Assembly (NCBI RefSeq): GCF_017316305.2 | Contig: NZ_CP147250.1 | Coordinates: 248,001 to 312,000, forward strand | DNA: 64,000 nucleotides | Origin: Enterococcus sp. DIV1094 | Lineage (GTDB): Bacteria; Bacillota; Bacilli; Lactobacillales; Enterococcaceae | Direction: 5' to 3' | Shown: piece after piece, positions 18,429 to 28,526 of the stretch | How positions within the stretch are numbered: position 1 is the stretch's first letter | Layout of the letters: each line of letters begins with the position of its first letter | Notes under the pieces: generated by a model | Told to the model about the DNA's origin: nothing | What the model saw: the letters and a program-made list of their open reading frames with translations, nothing else | The model's database searches: none | Translations under genes and position numbers: made by a program

Positions 18429-19334
18429 TTAACTTCTTTTTTCACCAATGATTCGTACTTCTGTTTCTAGTGTCACACCAAACTTCTCTTTGATCACTTC
18501 TTGGATATGGGCGATCAGTTCAGTGTAATCAGTCGCTGTGGCATGATCGATATTGACGATAAAGCCAGCATGTTTTTCCGAGATTTGTGCGCCGCCCCAT
18601 CTCAAGCCTTGTAATCCTGCTTCTTGGATCAGTTGTCCGGTGAAGTGGCCCACAGGTCGTTTAAAGACACTGCCGCATGAAGGGTATTCCAATGGTTGTT
18701 TGGATTCACGCAATTGTGTCAACTCATCCATCCGCCCCTTGATCAGCTCATAATCACCAGGTGTCAATTGGAAGCGTGCTTCTAAAACGATCGCATCCAT
18801 CTTTTGTAATTCACTATGTCGATAAGAAAATGCCATTTCCTCATTTGTCAGCGTTTGGATCGTACCGTCGCTTAATAATAAGTCGACTTCTGCAAACACG
18901 TCCTTGATCTCACCACCGTAAGCTCCCGCATTCATGTAGACCGCTCCACCGATACTTCCAGGAATCCCGCAGGCAAACTCGAATCCTGTCAACGACTCGG
19001 CTAATGCTGCATAGGTCGTATCGATCAACTTCGCACCCGCTTCTGCGATGACCATCGTGCCTTCTACTCGGATCTGGTTCATCTCCGTCAGCATGATCAC
19101 TACACCACGAATCCCACCGTCTTGGACGATCAGGTTACTTGCATTTCCTAACACTAGCCAAGGGACTTCGTTTTCTCGACAATAATCAACTAGCTGCTTG
19201 ACTTCTGATTTTGTTTTTGGAAAAGCTAACACATCTACCGGACCACCGGTTTTAGTAAATGTATAATGTCTTAATGGTTCATCAAGCAACAGATTCAACT
19301 CTGGATTTTTTCTTACGATATCTTCTTTATTCAC
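18429..19334 (-). CDS. murB: UDP-N-acetylenolpyruvoylglucosamine reductase MurB
   Basis: FAD enzyme that reduces UDP-GlcNAc-enolpyruvate to UDP-MurNAc in cell-wall synthesis. At 301 residues it has the normal length for the Gram-positive type IIb form. FAD-binding [13 protein letters not shown] and [20 protein letters not shown], and the catalytic Ser region [11 protein letters not shown], are all present. I take the GTG start at 19334 behind AAAGGAAAG; an ATG 12 codons upstream has no ribosome site. Confidence 0.95.
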   Translation of the reverse strand: MNKEDIVRKNPELNLLLDEPLRHYTFTKTGGPVDVLAFPKTKSEVKQLVDYCRENEVPWLVLGNASNLIVQDGGIRGVVIMLTEMNQIRVEGTMVIAEAGAKLIDTTYAALAESLTGFEFACGIPGSIGGAVYMNAGAYGGEIKDVFAEVDLLLSDGTIQTLTNEEMAFSYRHSELQKMDAIVLEARFQLTPGDYELIKGRMDELTQLRESKQPLEYPSCGSVFKRPVGHFTGQLIQEAGLQGLRWGGAQISEKHAGFIVNIDHATATDYTELIAHIQEVIKEKFGVTLETEVRIIGEKRS

Positions 19335-19404
19335 TGAGGACTTTCCTTTCTTTTCAAACGTCCTCATCATTCTATCACGCTTAAAACAATCTTGCCAGTC
19401 TTGC

Positions 19405-20325
19405 TCAAAGCTGATGACGATAAAGGTTATTCAACATTTCTTCACAAAGCGCATGGCTATCGTAAATGCCAGTTTGTTTCAACTTTTCTTTGTCTGGTGT
19501 CGTTTGTTGGATCTCTTCAAAAAATCTTTCGACCATTGGCACAAAGCCGCGTTTGCTCAATGTTGTTTCCCAATCACCGAATTTTTTCATTTCTGTCGTA
19601 TTTGATTTACGGATGACTAAGTCTGTCAGATCGCTCAACTCATACGTTCCCTCTTTACTCGTCACTTGGTAAGTTTCGGTATTTGCACCACTTGCAAGAT
19701 CCATCGTGACGATCGCTGTTTGATTCGCTGTTTCAATTTGCAACGTCGCCACTTCCATAAAGCCTTCTTTTTCTCTAATGTGAGAACTTGCTTTGATCAT
19801 AGGCTCATCCAATAAATATACTGCTGTATCTACCAGATGCAGAAATAGATCGTAAATCACAAAAGCAGTCGTTTCTTTTGCTGCAATGCGATTTTTTTGT
19901 AACTGGATCAAGCGCTTTTCTGGAATCGCTTTTAATTGTTCGACCATTGGCGCAAATCGACGATTGAAGCCAACCATCAAAGTTACTTGGTGCTGTTTTG
20001 CCAATTGCTGTAACTCTTCGATTTCTCGAAGATCAACACTTAACGGTTTATCGATATAAACATGGATCTTATTTTCTAAACATTTTTTTGCCAGTTGAAA
20101 ATGAACGCTTGTCGCCGCATGGATCATACATGCTTCAATTCCTTGTTCGACTAGCTCATCAAGCGATTCATACAAATGAGTAAATCCATAGGTTCTCTTC
20201 AGACGCTCTTTCGTTTCCTGATTACGTGTCGCAAAATAAAAATCGATCATTCCTTGTTTTTCTGCATATGTGGGTAAATATGCTTTTTCAGCAATATTCC
20301 CTACTCCTACTACACCAATTTTCAT
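19405..20325 (-). CDS. Gfo/Idh/MocA-family oxidoreductase
   Basis: NAD(P)-dependent dehydrogenase of 306 residues with the Rossmann start [15 protein letters not shown] and the family motif [16 protein letters not shown] (Lys near residue 96) with [10 protein letters not shown]. Such enzymes act on sugars, inositols or biliverdin-like compounds; the substrate cannot be told here. It stands alone, divergent from exoA, with a GGGAGG-like site before the ATG. Confidence 0.88.
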   Translation of the reverse strand: MKIGVVGVGNIAEKAYLPTYAEKQGMIDFYFATRNQETKERLKRTYGFTHLYESLDELVEQGIEACMIHAATSVHFQLAKKCLENKIHVYIDKPLSVDLREIEELQQLAKQHQVTLMVGFNRRFAPMVEQLKAIPEKRLIQLQKNRIAAKETTAFVIYDLFLHLVDTAVYLLDEPMIKASSHIREKEGFMEVATLQIETANQTAIVTMDLASGANTETYQVTSKEGTYELSDLTDLVIRKSNTTEMKKFGDWETTLSKRGFVPMVERFFEEIQQTTPDKEKLKQTGIYDSHALCEEMLNNLYRHQL

Positions 20326-20429
20326 CTTTTCCCTCCTGGTATCTATTATTACTCTTATCTTACACTATTTTTAATAAAAATGAGGTACAATATAATCGCA
20401 TAGATACGATAGAGAAGGAGCGTGTTTTT

Positions 20430-21182
20430 TTGAAACTGATTTCGTGGAACGTTAATGGTTTAAGAGCCATCGTCAATAAAAATTTTTTAGAAACATTCAA
20501 GGAATTTGATGCAGATTTCTTCTGTCTCCAAGAAACAAAACTACAAGAAGGACAAATCGATTTAGATTTACCCGGGTACCATCAATATTGGAATTATGCG
20601 GTTAAAAAAGGATATTCAGGTACCGCGATTTTTGCGAAAGAACCGGCATTGAACGTTTCTTATGGCATGGGGATCGATGTGCATGATCAAGAAGGACGTT
20701 TGATCACATTAGAATATCCAGAATTTTACTTAGTGACTTGCTATACGCCAAATTCACAGAATGAATTGAAACGACTGGATTATCGCTTAGAATGGGAAGC
20801 TGCTTTCTACGATTATCTAGAAGAGTTGAAAAAACAGAAATCGGTAATCGTCTGTGGGGATCTAAATGTTGCCCACGAGAAAATCGATTTGAAAAACTGG
20901 AAAACAAACCAAAAAAGTGCTGGTTTCTCAATTGAAGAACGAGAAGCGTTGACCCATTTACTTGATAATGGTTTTGTGGATACTTTCCGTCACTTCTATC
21001 CAGACCTAGAGGGTGTCTATTCTTGGTGGAGCTACCGCTTCAATGCACGAAAAAATAATGCAGGTTGGCGTATTGATTACTTCTTGACGAGTGAAGATTT
21101 GACGTCACGCTTAGTTGATGCAAAAATCCATACCACGATTTTAGGTAGTGACCACTGCCCTGTCGAACTGATCATCGAATAG
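20430..21182 (+). CDS. exoA: Exodeoxyribonuclease III / AP endonuclease
   Basis: Base-excision repair nuclease of 250 residues that cuts at abasic sites. ISWNVNGLRA, CLQETKLQ (metal Glu), the central GDLNVAHEKIDL and the C-terminal WRIDYFL and GSDHCPV (catalytic His) of the ExoIII family are present. The start is TTG at 20430, 9 bases after AAGGAG; longer readings upstream would run into the divergent promoter region. Confidence 0.95.
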   Translation: MKLISWNVNGLRAIVNKNFLETFKEFDADFFCLQETKLQEGQIDLDLPGYHQYWNYAVKKGYSGTAIFAKEPALNVSYGMGIDVHDQEGRLITLEYPEFYLVTCYTPNSQNELKRLDYRLEWEAAFYDYLEELKKQKSVIVCGDLNVAHEKIDLKNWKTNQKSAGFSIEEREALTHLLDNGFVDTFRHFYPDLEGVYSWWSYRFNARKNNAGWRIDYFLTSEDLTSRLVDAKIHTTILGSDHCPVELIIE

Positions 21183-21199
21183 CAAATAGGGATAGCAAC

Positions 21200-21228
21200 G
21201 GAAGAAATTGGGTAGCCCAATTTCTTCC
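21200..21228. other. Hairpin after exoA
   Basis: Perfect inverted repeat GGAAGAAATTGGG/CCCAATTTCTTCC with a 3-base loop but no T-run on either side. It could stabilise the exoA mRNA end or act as a weak terminator. Confidence 0.55.
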
Positions 21229-21337
21229 TGAGATCCTTGAACCTGACAGAATTTACTTTTTTACATAATGTTAAACGCTATTTCTTTTTTTAGAAATTTA
21301 TGTTATGGTTTATTTTTTAAAGGAGGCTTATTTGAAA

Positions 21338-21871
21338 ATGAATTTTATCGCGATGGACTTTGAAACTGCGAACCATCAATCCCATAGCGCTTGCTCTTTA
21401 GCACTTGTGAAAGTGGAAAACAGTCAGATTGTCGATGAATTTTATACCTTGATCCAACCAGAAACACCATTTTTCTGGCGTAATATCCAAATCCATGGTA
21501 TCCGTCCTGAAGATGTACGTCAGGCACCTAAATTTCCAGATGTTTGGCATAAAATCGAAAAGTATTTCCAAAAAAACCGATTAGTTGTGGCCCATAATGC
21601 TGCCTTCGATACAAAAGTATTGGCTGGTTGCTTGGATTACTACCGACTGCCCCAACCTAATTATCTTTCGTTATGTACGGTCAAAACAAGCCGACGATTA
21701 TTTCCTGAAATGCCTAACCACCGATTAAATACGGTTTGCGAGAATTTAGATATCACATTGAAAAATCACCATGATGCGTTAGAAGATAGCCGAGCTTGTG
21801 CGGAGATCTTATTGTATCAGGAAAAATATTTCGGGACAGACCCTTTGAAAAAATTAGTGACAGTAAAATAG
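21338..21871 (+). CDS. DEDDh 3'-5' exonuclease, DNA polymerase III epsilon-like
   Basis: Single-domain exonuclease of 177 residues. Exo I is AMDFETAN, Exo II lies in VVAHNAAFDTKVL, and Exo III is HHDALEDSRACAEIL with the catalytic His-Asp. It lacks the polymerase or helicase domains found in larger relatives, so it is a stand-alone epsilon-like nuclease of unknown role. I give the ATG at 21338; a TTG two codons upstream at 21332 sits 5 bases after AAGGAGG and could equally be the start. Confidence 0.87.
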   Translation: MNFIAMDFETANHQSHSACSLALVKVENSQIVDEFYTLIQPETPFFWRNIQIHGIRPEDVRQAPKFPDVWHKIEKYFQKNRLVVAHNAAFDTKVLAGCLDYYRLPQPNYLSLCTVKTSRRLFPEMPNHRLNTVCENLDITLKNHHDALEDSRACAEILLYQEKYFGTDPLKKLVTVK

Positions 21872-21915
21872 TTCTACTAGCTAAATGGACGATCACATGT
21901 GTCTAAAAATAAAAT

Positions 21916-21955
21916 AAGAACCTGAAAAGTGGTCGACTTTTCAGGTTCTTGTTTT
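21916..21955. terminator. Bidirectional terminator
   Basis: AAGAACCTGAAAAGT/ACTTTTCAGGTTCTT hairpin between converging genes, followed by GTTTTG on the plus strand. Confidence 0.82.
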
Positions 21956-21972
21956 GTAAAATCATCTTCACT

Positions 21973-22488
21973 TCATGCCTCAATCGTTCTTTTCATCTTG
22001 ATCGTTGGCACTTTATCTTGTTCGATTAATTCAATATTGCTTCGTGCTTCTTCTTGAAAGCCCATTTTATGATACAGGTGGATTGCTCGCTGGTTATCGG
22101 CCAATACGTCAAGTACCAATGTATTAAAGCTTTCATTTTCCGTTGCCCAGATGATTGCCTCTTCTAAAAGGATCGTTCCTAAGCCCATCCCCCAATATTC
22201 TTTCAAGATACTGATCCCTATTTCACCTTGTTCAGGTAACTCAGACTTAGGGGCAACAGAAACGACACCGATCACTTGTTCATTAATAAGGGCTAAAAAC
22301 AATAAGTATTCTGTGCTTTCTTTTATTCGGGTCAACTCAACTGCGAGCACTTCTTTACTCATTCCAAGCGAACGCTCATCAATAATAAAGTAATCCGTCT
22401 CTTGTTTCGCTTGATTTAGCATCTTTAATAATCCTTGGGCATCCTTTTCATCGGCTTCTTTGAGCGTCAATTCGACCTCACTTGTCAT
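21973..22488 (-). CDS. GNAT-family N-acetyltransferase
   Basis: Acetyltransferase of 171 residues with the acetyl-CoA loop LKEYWGMGLGTILLEEAI and the C-terminal AIHLYHKMGFQEE, resembling the RimI/RimJ-like group. The ATG at 22486-22488 overlaps the end of tsaE by 11 bases, so translation is coupled to it. The tsaE-acetyltransferase pairing recalls the tsaE-tsaB-rimI clusters of Firmicutes, but the sequence does not clearly match ribosomal RimI and the substrate is open. Confidence 0.84.
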   Translation of the reverse strand: MTSEVELTLKEADEKDAQGLLKMLNQAKQETDYFIIDERSLGMSKEVLAVELTRIKESTEYLLFLALINEQVIGVVSVAPKSELPEQGEIGISILKEYWGMGLGTILLEEAIIWATENESFNTLVLDVLADNQRAIHLYHKMGFQEEARSNIELIEQDKVPTIKMKRTIEA

Positions 22489-22954
22489 AGCTACCCGCCC
22501 ATGCTTCAAGGATACGCTTTTCAAACGCTTGACTCTCTGATCCATATGATTGGAATTTCACATACCTTTTTTCTAATTCTGTATCACTTTTTTCAAGAAT
22601 CAGTTCCAAATAATCTTCAGGTAAAGCATCTTCTAATAAGTTTCCCCATTCGATGACAGATAGTCCCTCACCTTCAAAATATTCATCCAAACCTAGATCA
22701 GCACCGCTAGCAGCAACACGATAAATATCCATGTGATACAAAGGTAATCTTCCTTGCGTATATTCTCGAATGATCGTATAGGTCGGACTTTTGATCATTT
22801 GATCGATTCCTAATCCTTTAGCTATTCCTTTAGTCAGTGTCGTTTTACCTGCACCAAGATCCCCAGTCAAGACTAGGTTATCTCCTGGATGAGCAACTTT
22901 TCCGATGATTTCTGCTAGTTGATCAGTCATCGCTACACTTGTTAATTCAATCAT
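22478..22954 (-). CDS. tsaE: tRNA threonylcarbamoyladenosine biosynthesis ATPase TsaE
   Basis: Small P-loop ATPase of 158 residues that drives the TsaB-TsaD complex making t6A37 in tRNA. Walker A is LTGDLGAGKTTLTKG. The family motifs SPTYTIIREY and YHMDIYRV (conserved His-Asp-Tyr) and VIEWGNLLE follow in order. I use the second ATG (22954), which lies 8 bases after GAGGAG; the ATG two codons before it would be too close to that site. Confidence 0.94.
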   Translation of the reverse strand: MIELTSVAMTDQLAEIIGKVAHPGDNLVLTGDLGAGKTTLTKGIAKGLGIDQMIKSPTYTIIREYTQGRLPLYHMDIYRVAASGADLGLDEYFEGEGLSVIEWGNLLEDALPEDYLELILEKSDTELEKRYVKFQSYGSESQAFEKRILEAWAGSYDK

Positions 22955-23001
22955 CTTCATTTCTCCTCATTCTTTTTTGTCAGTATAACGTGTAATCCAA
23001 C

Positions 23002-23050
23002 AAAAAAAAAGAAAAGAGTCAGGAATCATCCGTTCTCCCTTTCTCTTTTC
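23002..23050 (-). terminator. Terminator after pta
   Basis: Minus-strand stem AAAAGAG/CTCTTTT with a loosely paired middle, ending in a run of nine T. Confidence 0.6.
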
Positions 23051-23070
23051 CTTTTATTTACACTGTTCGA

Positions 23071-24051
23071 TTAATCTAATAATGTTTGTGCGCCTGTAAT
23101 GATCGCTAATTTGTAAACATCTTCTTCATTGGCACCACGAGATAGATCACTTACTGGTTTGTTCAAACCTTGTAAGATTGGGCCGATTGCTTCAAAGTTA
23201 CCAAAACGTTGGGCAATCTTGTAGCCAATGTTTCCTGATTGTAATTCTGGGAAAACAAAGACAGTTGCTTGACCAGCGACTTTAGAGTCAGGAGCTTTCA
23301 ATTGTGCGACTGCTGGTACGTATGACGCATCAAATTGCAATTCGCCATCAATCGTATATTGAGGTGCTAATTCTTTCGCAATTCTAGTTGCTTCAACAAC
23401 TTTGTCTACTTCAGGAGCTGCGGCAGAACCTTTTGTTGAGAAACTCATCAAAGCGATCTTTGGATCGATATCAAATAATTCAGCTGTTTTTGCTGACTCA
23501 ACAGCGATTTCTGCTAATTCTTGTGCATTTGGATTTACATTGATTGCACAGTCAGAAAAGACATATTTTTCTTGATCTCTTCCGCGAACCATGATCATTG
23601 CACCACTTGTACGGCTTACACCTGGTTTTGTTTTGATGATTTGTAGTGCTGGACGTACTGTATCTCCAGTCGAATGGATCGCACCAGAAACCATACCATC
23701 AGCAATGCCCATATATGTAAGCATTGTTCCAAAATAATTGACATCTTTTAGGATTTTTTCAGCTTGTTCTTTTGTTGCTTTTCCGTTACGTCGTTCAACA
23801 AAAGCTTCAACCATTTCATCCCATTTTTCATAATCATTTGGATTGATGATCGTGAAGTTAGATGTTTGGATACCACGTGCATTGGCCGCTGCTTCAATCT
23901 CTTCTTTACTACCGATCAAAATCGGTTCAACTAATTCTTCTGCTTTTAAACGTGCTGCTGCTCCTAAAATTCTTGCATCCGTTGCTTCTGGAAACACGAT
24001 TTTGATCCCGCGACGTACAATTTTAAATCTTAAACTATCAAACAATTCCAC
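23071..24051 (-). CDS. pta: Phosphate acetyltransferase
   Basis: Interconverts acetyl-CoA and acetyl phosphate, giving ATP with acetate kinase. At 326 residues it is the short single-domain Pta of Gram-positive bacteria. Characteristic stretches are KIVFPEATDARILGAA at the N-terminus, SGAIHSTGDTVRPALQIIKT in the middle and VFPELQSGNIGYKIAQR near the C-terminus. It is a single gene with its own terminator. Confidence 0.97.
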   Translation of the reverse strand: MELFDSLRFKIVRRGIKIVFPEATDARILGAAARLKAEELVEPILIGSKEEIEAAANARGIQTSNFTIINPNDYEKWDEMVEAFVERRNGKATKEQAEKILKDVNYFGTMLTYMGIADGMVSGAIHSTGDTVRPALQIIKTKPGVSRTSGAMIMVRGRDQEKYVFSDCAINVNPNAQELAEIAVESAKTAELFDIDPKIALMSFSTKGSAAAPEVDKVVEATRIAKELAPQYTIDGELQFDASYVPAVAQLKAPDSKVAGQATVFVFPELQSGNIGYKIAQRFGNFEAIGPILQGLNKPVSDLSRGANEEDVYKLAIITGAQTLLD

Positions 24052-24206
24052 AAGATGACCTCCAGTTATTTTTATTAACTACCATGATACACTATTATTA
24101 AAAAAAAGAACAGTTTTAAATTTCTGTATCAGTCAAAAAGTGGATAATAATTAACTTTTTCACATAATCTAGACAAACTGCACTATAACAGGAAAGCGGT
24201 GTATCA

Positions 24207-24887
24207 TTACACTGTTTTAGGCAGTTGCCAATCAATTGGCGTTTCCCCTAATGCAAGCAACGCATCATTCGTTTTTGAAAAAGGTTTTGAGCCAAAGAAA
24301 CCACGATGGGCAGATAATGGGCTTGGATGAGGCGCTGTTATTATAATGTGACGACTCTTGTCGATCATTTTCATTTTTTCCTGCGCTGGTTTGCCCCAAA
24401 GAATAAATACGATCGGTTTGTCCCGTTCGTTCAGTTTCTCAATCACCGCATCGGTCAACTGTTCCCAGCCTTTCCCACGATGTGAATAAGCTTGTCCTTC
24501 TCTGACAGTTAGTACGGTATTCAATAGTAGAACCCCTTGTTTGGCCCAACTTACTAAATTTCCATGCCCCACAGGTTCGATCCCTAGATCATTCTTCAAT
24601 TCTTTGTAGATATTGACTAAAGATGGTGGTGTTTTTACTCCTGGCTGTACGGAAAAAGATAGACCATGCGCTTGATTCACACCATGATAAGGATCTTGTC
24701 CTAAAATCACTACTTTCACTTCTTCATAGGGAGTCAGTTCTAACGCTTCATACACATGGTACATATCGGGATGGATTTTTTGAGTTGCATACTCTTCTTT
24801 CAAAAAATTTCGTAAACGCTGATAATAGTCTTTTTCAAACTCATCAGCTAATCGATCTTGCCAACTATTGTGGATGATTTTTTTCAA
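24207..24887 (-). CDS. ung: Uracil-DNA glycosylase, family 1
   Basis: Removes uracil from DNA. The 226-residue protein has the catalytic water-activating motif [18 protein letters not shown], the [20 protein letters not shown]-insertion loop and LLNTVLTV. The start is a TTG 6 bases after AGGAGGTG; the GTG three codons earlier overlaps the ribosome site and is unlikely. Confidence 0.96.
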   Translation of the reverse strand: MKKIIHNSWQDRLADEFEKDYYQRLRNFLKEEYATQKIHPDMYHVYEALELTPYEEVKVVILGQDPYHGVNQAHGLSFSVQPGVKTPPSLVNIYKELKNDLGIEPVGHGNLVSWAKQGVLLLNTVLTVREGQAYSHRGKGWEQLTDAVIEKLNERDKPIVFILWGKPAQEKMKMIDKSRHIIITAPHPSPLSAHRGFFGSKPFSKTNDALLALGETPIDWQLPKTV

Positions 24888-25010
24888 ATTCCCCACCTCC
24901 TATTTTCCAGAATAACTCACAAATTATTTGTTAACAAGTCAAAATCTTCCCTCCTAGTTCGTATTAGTATGTTAAACTAGGGAAGAGAAAAGGAAAGGAA
25001 CGGTAATGAC

Positions 25011-25880
25011 ATGATCAAACTAATTGCCTCTGATATGGATGGCACTTTACTCGATGCACACATGGGTATCTCAACAGAAAATACTGACGCGATCCGCTTG
25101 GCAAACGAGCTAGGCATTGAATTTATGGTAGCTACTGGACGTAACGCTCAAGAAGCACGAGCAGCTTTAGATGAAGTAGGAATCGAATGTGCGATGATCA
25201 CTTTGAATGGCGCACAAGTCTATGACAAATCAGGAAAATCGCTTTTTACAGTACCGATTCCAAGTCCCCAAGCAATGACTGTAATGGATATTTTAGACGC
25301 AAATGGCATTTATTATGAAGTAGCAACAAATCAAGGGCTATATTCTGAAAGCCAACCGAAGAGAATCGAAAGCTTCGCCTCTTCCATTGCGACTCATATG
25401 CCTCACTTGACTTATAAAATGGCGATTGCCATGGCTTCCGCTAATCTTGAACTTTTACACATCACTTATGTTGATAGCATACGTGAATTATTACTTGATG
25501 AAAAATTAGAAGTGTTAAAAATCATCTGCTTCCACACAGAAGGGGCACGCATTTTAGGACCTGTCGGGAAAGAAATCAGTAGTTTAGGCGAACTGGCAGT
25601 GACTTCTTCTGGACAAAACAATATTGAGATCAATCATAAGAATGCTCAAAAAGGAATCGCAGTGGCGCACGTCGCACATGAACGTGGTATCAATTTAGAC
25701 GAAGTGATGACGATCGGGGATAATTTCAACGATGTCAGCATGTTGCAAACCGCTGGCGTTAGTTTCGCCATGGGAAATGCAGAAATCGAAGTCAAAGATT
25801 ACGCAAAATACGTAACAGATACAAATCTTGAATCAGGTGTTGGCAAAGCCATCTTGCGCGCAATCAACGAAAATCTATAG
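25011..25880 (+). CDS. Cof-type HAD-IIB family sugar-phosphate phosphatase
   Basis: Haloacid dehalogenase hydrolase of 289 residues. Motif I is ASDMDGTLLD (nucleophile Asp), motif II lies in VATGRN, and motif IV is MTIGDNFNDVSML near residue 240, with a type IIB cap between. Such enzymes dephosphorylate sugar phosphates or related cofactors, often with broad range. It is followed 28 bases later by the YxjI-like gene. Confidence 0.92.
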   Translation: MIKLIASDMDGTLLDAHMGISTENTDAIRLANELGIEFMVATGRNAQEARAALDEVGIECAMITLNGAQVYDKSGKSLFTVPIPSPQAMTVMDILDANGIYYEVATNQGLYSESQPKRIESFASSIATHMPHLTYKMAIAMASANLELLHITYVDSIRELLLDEKLEVLKIICFHTEGARILGPVGKEISSLGELAVTSSGQNNIEINHKNAQKGIAVAHVAHERGINLDEVMTIGDNFNDVSMLQTAGVSFAMGNAEIEVKDYAKYVTDTNLESGVGKAILRAINENL

Positions 25881-25907
25881 TTGTTTGAAGAAAAGAGGGG
25901 AACAAAC

Positions 25908-26423
25908 ATGTCAGAATTTTTCATTCAGGAAAAACAGCTGAGTCGTGCTACTCGGACGATCGTCAAAGACGAAAAAGGGAAATCACTTTTTTTGATGGTC
26001 GGCCGTTGGGGAACGAAAGGAGATGCGTTGTCTCTTTATGCCATGAATGGTGATCTAGTCGCACATATCAAGCAAATCAGCCTGACATTTGGTACACGCT
26101 TTGAACTTTACAAAGATTTCGAAAAAGTCGGTACGATGCAAAAGATTTTCAATTGGCCAGGAGATTTTTATTATATCCGCCGATTACATTGGACTGTACA
26201 GGGAGATATCTATAATCACCGCTATCAGATCCAACATTTCAATGAACCCATCATGGAAATGGACAAAGCAACGCTCTTTACCGGTGATTACTATGTTCTT
26301 GATATCCCAAATGAAGAGAATGCCCCTATTTGTATCTGCATCGCTGCTGTCCTTGATTATTGGCTCTATCGAAAAAACAAAGACAAAGAAACACCTCTTT
26401 CTTATCGCTTTGATGTTAACTAA
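25908..26423 (+). CDS. LURP-one-related/YxjI-family protein
   Basis: Protein of 171 residues in the tubby-like LURP-one family (KGKSLFLMVGRWGTKGDALSLY, then a beta-rich middle with FNWPGDFYYIRR). Members are often predicted membrane- or phospholipid-binding scaffolds, but the function in bacteria is not known. The ATG at 25908 follows GAGGGG. It is probably cotranscribed with the HAD phosphatase. Confidence 0.8.
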   Translation: MSEFFIQEKQLSRATRTIVKDEKGKSLFLMVGRWGTKGDALSLYAMNGDLVAHIKQISLTFGTRFELYKDFEKVGTMQKIFNWPGDFYYIRRLHWTVQGDIYNHRYQIQHFNEPIMEMDKATLFTGDYYVLDIPNEENAPICICIAAVLDYWLYRKNKDKETPLSYRFDVN

Positions 26424-26459
26424 AAAACGAACACAAGGAATCCCTTGCGTTCGTTTTTT
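26422..26459. terminator. Bidirectional terminator
   Basis: AAAAAACGAACACAAGG/CCTTGCGTTCGTTTTTT hairpin shared by two converging genes. Confidence 0.88.
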
Positions 26460-28251
26460 AGTTAACATGTTTTCTTCTATAGAAAAGAAGTGTCACTACA
26501 TAAATCAGCATTGTACCTACCATGATCCACAAATTATTTCTTTCCCCATTTGTTTTAGGGAAAAATTGTTGGTTTTGTGATTGTTCATCTTTAGCTGAAG
26601 GACCACCGTTATTGCTGTTTGATCCAACAACTACCCCTACTTTGTTTTCACTTCTATCGGTCCCCACAGTATCTACTCCATCGCTCTCTGTTGTCACTTT
26701 TTCGCTATTCACAGGTTCTTCAGAGGTATTTGTTGATGAAAAACTGCTAGTGGTAGTGGTGTCTGAATGATGCCCCCGGTTTCCTGAATCCGAGCTGCTT
26801 TCACTTGTGCTTGGCTCGGTACTGCTTTCGCTCGTGCTTGGCTCGGTACTGCTTTCACTTGTGCTTGGTTCCGTACTGCTTTCGCTCGTGCTTGGTTCCG
26901 TACTGCTTTCACTTGTGCTTGGTTCCGTACTGCTTTCGCTCGTGCTTGGTTCCGTACTGCTTTCACTTGTGCTTGGTTCTGTACTGCTTACACTTGTGCT
27001 TGGTTCTGTACTGCTTTCGCTCGTACTTGGTTCCGTACTGCTTTCACTTGTGCTTGGTTCCGTACTGCTTTCACTTGTGCTTGGTTCCGTACTGCTTTCA
27101 CTTGTGCTTGGTTCCGTACTGCTTTCACTCGTGCTTGGTTCTGTACTGCTTTCACTTGTACCTGGTTCTGTACTGCTTTCACTCGTGCTTGGTTCTGTAC
27201 TGCTTTCACTCGTGCTTGGCTCGGTACTGCTTTCACCTGTCTTATCATCCGTATCTGTGGCAAGAAAAATTTCATTTGGATCCCAACGGTTTGTTGTGGC
27301 ATTTAAAGTAACATTTTTCCCAATGATCGTTCCATCCTGACTTTGGTTGACCGTGATATCCGAACAAGGGGCAATAATCGTTCCTTGAAATGGTGCATCA
27401 ATTGTCAGTTGTCCAGTTTTAGTCCCAAAATTCCAAGAAATATTGGCATCAGAAAAATCTTCTGTTTGATGGTTTGAGCGATCATTATATTGGATTTGTG
27501 AATGCACAGTGAAATCTTCTGGTACATCCACCACGTTTATGACAATCACTTTCCCATCAGGATTATTGATTCGCAATGGTGTGTTCATTGCAAGAACCGA
27601 AGCATCCACATTGATGATCAAAGGTTCATCACCTTCAATACTTGTACAATCGATCACACGATTATTCATGTCGGGAAAATCAGCAGTTGTATATGTTTTT
27701 GATGAGTCTGATGTCATCAGCTTATCTGAAGCTTCAATCAATCGTTCAAATTCCTTTTCAAAATCAATATATTGTTGACCTGGTTGATCTTGATAGAATT
27801 CATCTTGTGTTAGATGATCCAATCTCGTCCCGTTGACCACAACTTTATCATTTTCACTCGTGACCACATTTCCCGAACCCACAATAAATTCATTCACGCG
27901 GGTATCAGAAGCAGAGGTCTCGACTGAACTGCTAATGTTCTCTATAACCTGTGCATAGTTGATCTCGTTGTTTAAATCTCCTGTAGTGATCGAGGTACCG
28001 AAATTATTTGTGGCTGATAACACATCCGTTGCTACATTGCCCTCTGTATGCGCATTGATCGTTGTTTTTTCTTTTGCGAATACATGGAACTGAGAAGCAA
28101 TTCCTAGTAGTCCATAATCACCAGTCAAATCATCATAGACACTTCCTGGATCTTGTGGAATAAATGTTTCGGCAATTACTTGGATTGGAAAACACAGATT
28201 GATCACCAAAGCCGATAGTAGGAATAGATTCAAAAACTTGTTCTTAAACAT
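26458..28251 (-). CDS. Cell-wall anchored surface protein, choice-of-anchor A domain, nonapeptide repeats
   Basis: Sortase-anchored protein of 597 residues. Signal peptide about 1-28 (ending QVIAET). A choice-of-anchor A-type adhesive domain lies at about 35-330 (DYGLLGIASQFHVFAKE near the start; GTIIAPCSDITVNQSQDG near the end). Then come about 16 copies of the nonapeptide ESSTEPSTS, a Ser/Thr-rich linker, the sorting signal FPKTN, a hydrophobic segment and the tail YRRKHVN. The stalk would hold the N-terminal domain away from the wall. I choose the ATG at 28251, in front of which only GAGATG is seen. It is likely an adhesin or matrix component. Confidence 0.88.
   Translation of the reverse strand: MFKNKFLNLFLLSALVINLCFPIQVIAETFIPQDPGSVYDDLTGDYGLLGIASQFHVFAKEKTTINAHTEGNVATDVLSATNNFGTSITTGDLNNEINYAQVIENISSSVETSASDTRVNEFIVGSGNVVTSENDKVVVNGTRLDHLTQDEFYQDQPGQQYIDFEKEFERLIEASDKLMTSDSSKTYTTADFPDMNNRVIDCTSIEGDEPLIINVDASVLAMNTPLRINNPDGKVIVINVVDVPEDFTVHSQIQYNDRSNHQTEDFSDANISWNFGTKTGQLTIDAPFQGTIIAPCSDITVNQSQDGTIIGKNVTLNATTNRWDPNEIFLATDTDDKTGESSTEPSTSESSTEPSTSESSTEPGTSESSTEPSTSESSTEPSTSESSTEPSTSESSTEPSTSESSTEPSTSESSTEPSTSVSSTEPSTSESSTEPSTSESSTEPSTSESSTEPSTSESSTEPSTSESSTEPSTSESSTEPSTSESSSDSGNRGHHSDTTTTSSFSSTNTSEEPVNSEKVTTESDGVDTVGTDRSENKVGVVVGSNSNNGGPSAKDEQSQNQQFFPKTNGERNNLWIMVGTMLIYVVTLLFYRRKHVN
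26808..27239 (-). repeat. Tandem 27-base repeats, about 16 copies
   Basis: The array encodes the ESSTEPSTS nonapeptide of the surface protein. Units differ by a few synonymous bases (TCG/TCC, CTC/CTT) with rare amino acid changes (Gly in copy 3, Val before copy 10), so copies are old enough to have diverged but could still gain or lose units in frame. Confidence 0.92.
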
Positions 28252-28458
28252 AATTTCATCTCTTTTCATAAATATATGAATTTCCATAACATAAAAACAT
28301 TTGTTATTATATTCCTAATAACCAATAAAATAAACACTTTTTATGAAACTTTTCTAGAAATTCACATTTAAATAAGATTCTATTTATTAGATAATTCCTC
28401 TTTAATCGCACTTTTAGTTATTTTTAACTTAGGTACTACATTATGTTTTTATTTTTTC
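28252..28458. other. AT-rich upstream region of the surface protein gene
   Basis: About 200 bases, very AT-rich, with no coding frame. It probably holds the promoter of the surface protein gene; I see no clear operator. Confidence 0.4.
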
Positions 28459-28496
28459 AAAAAAAAAGACGTATCTTCTTCAGATACACCTCTTTT
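28459..28496 (-). terminator. Terminator after the acetyltransferase at 28527
   Basis: Minus-strand AAAAGAGGTGTATCT/AGATACGTCTTTT stem followed by a long T-run. Confidence 0.78.
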
Positions 28497-28526
28497 ATTT
28501 CTAACTATTGAGTATTATAACAAAAA

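Noticed and set aside
26805..27340. Long open frames on the plus strand and in other frames across the repeat array
   Set aside because: They are by-products of the 27-base repeats, which lack stop codons in several frames; the proteins are low-complexity.
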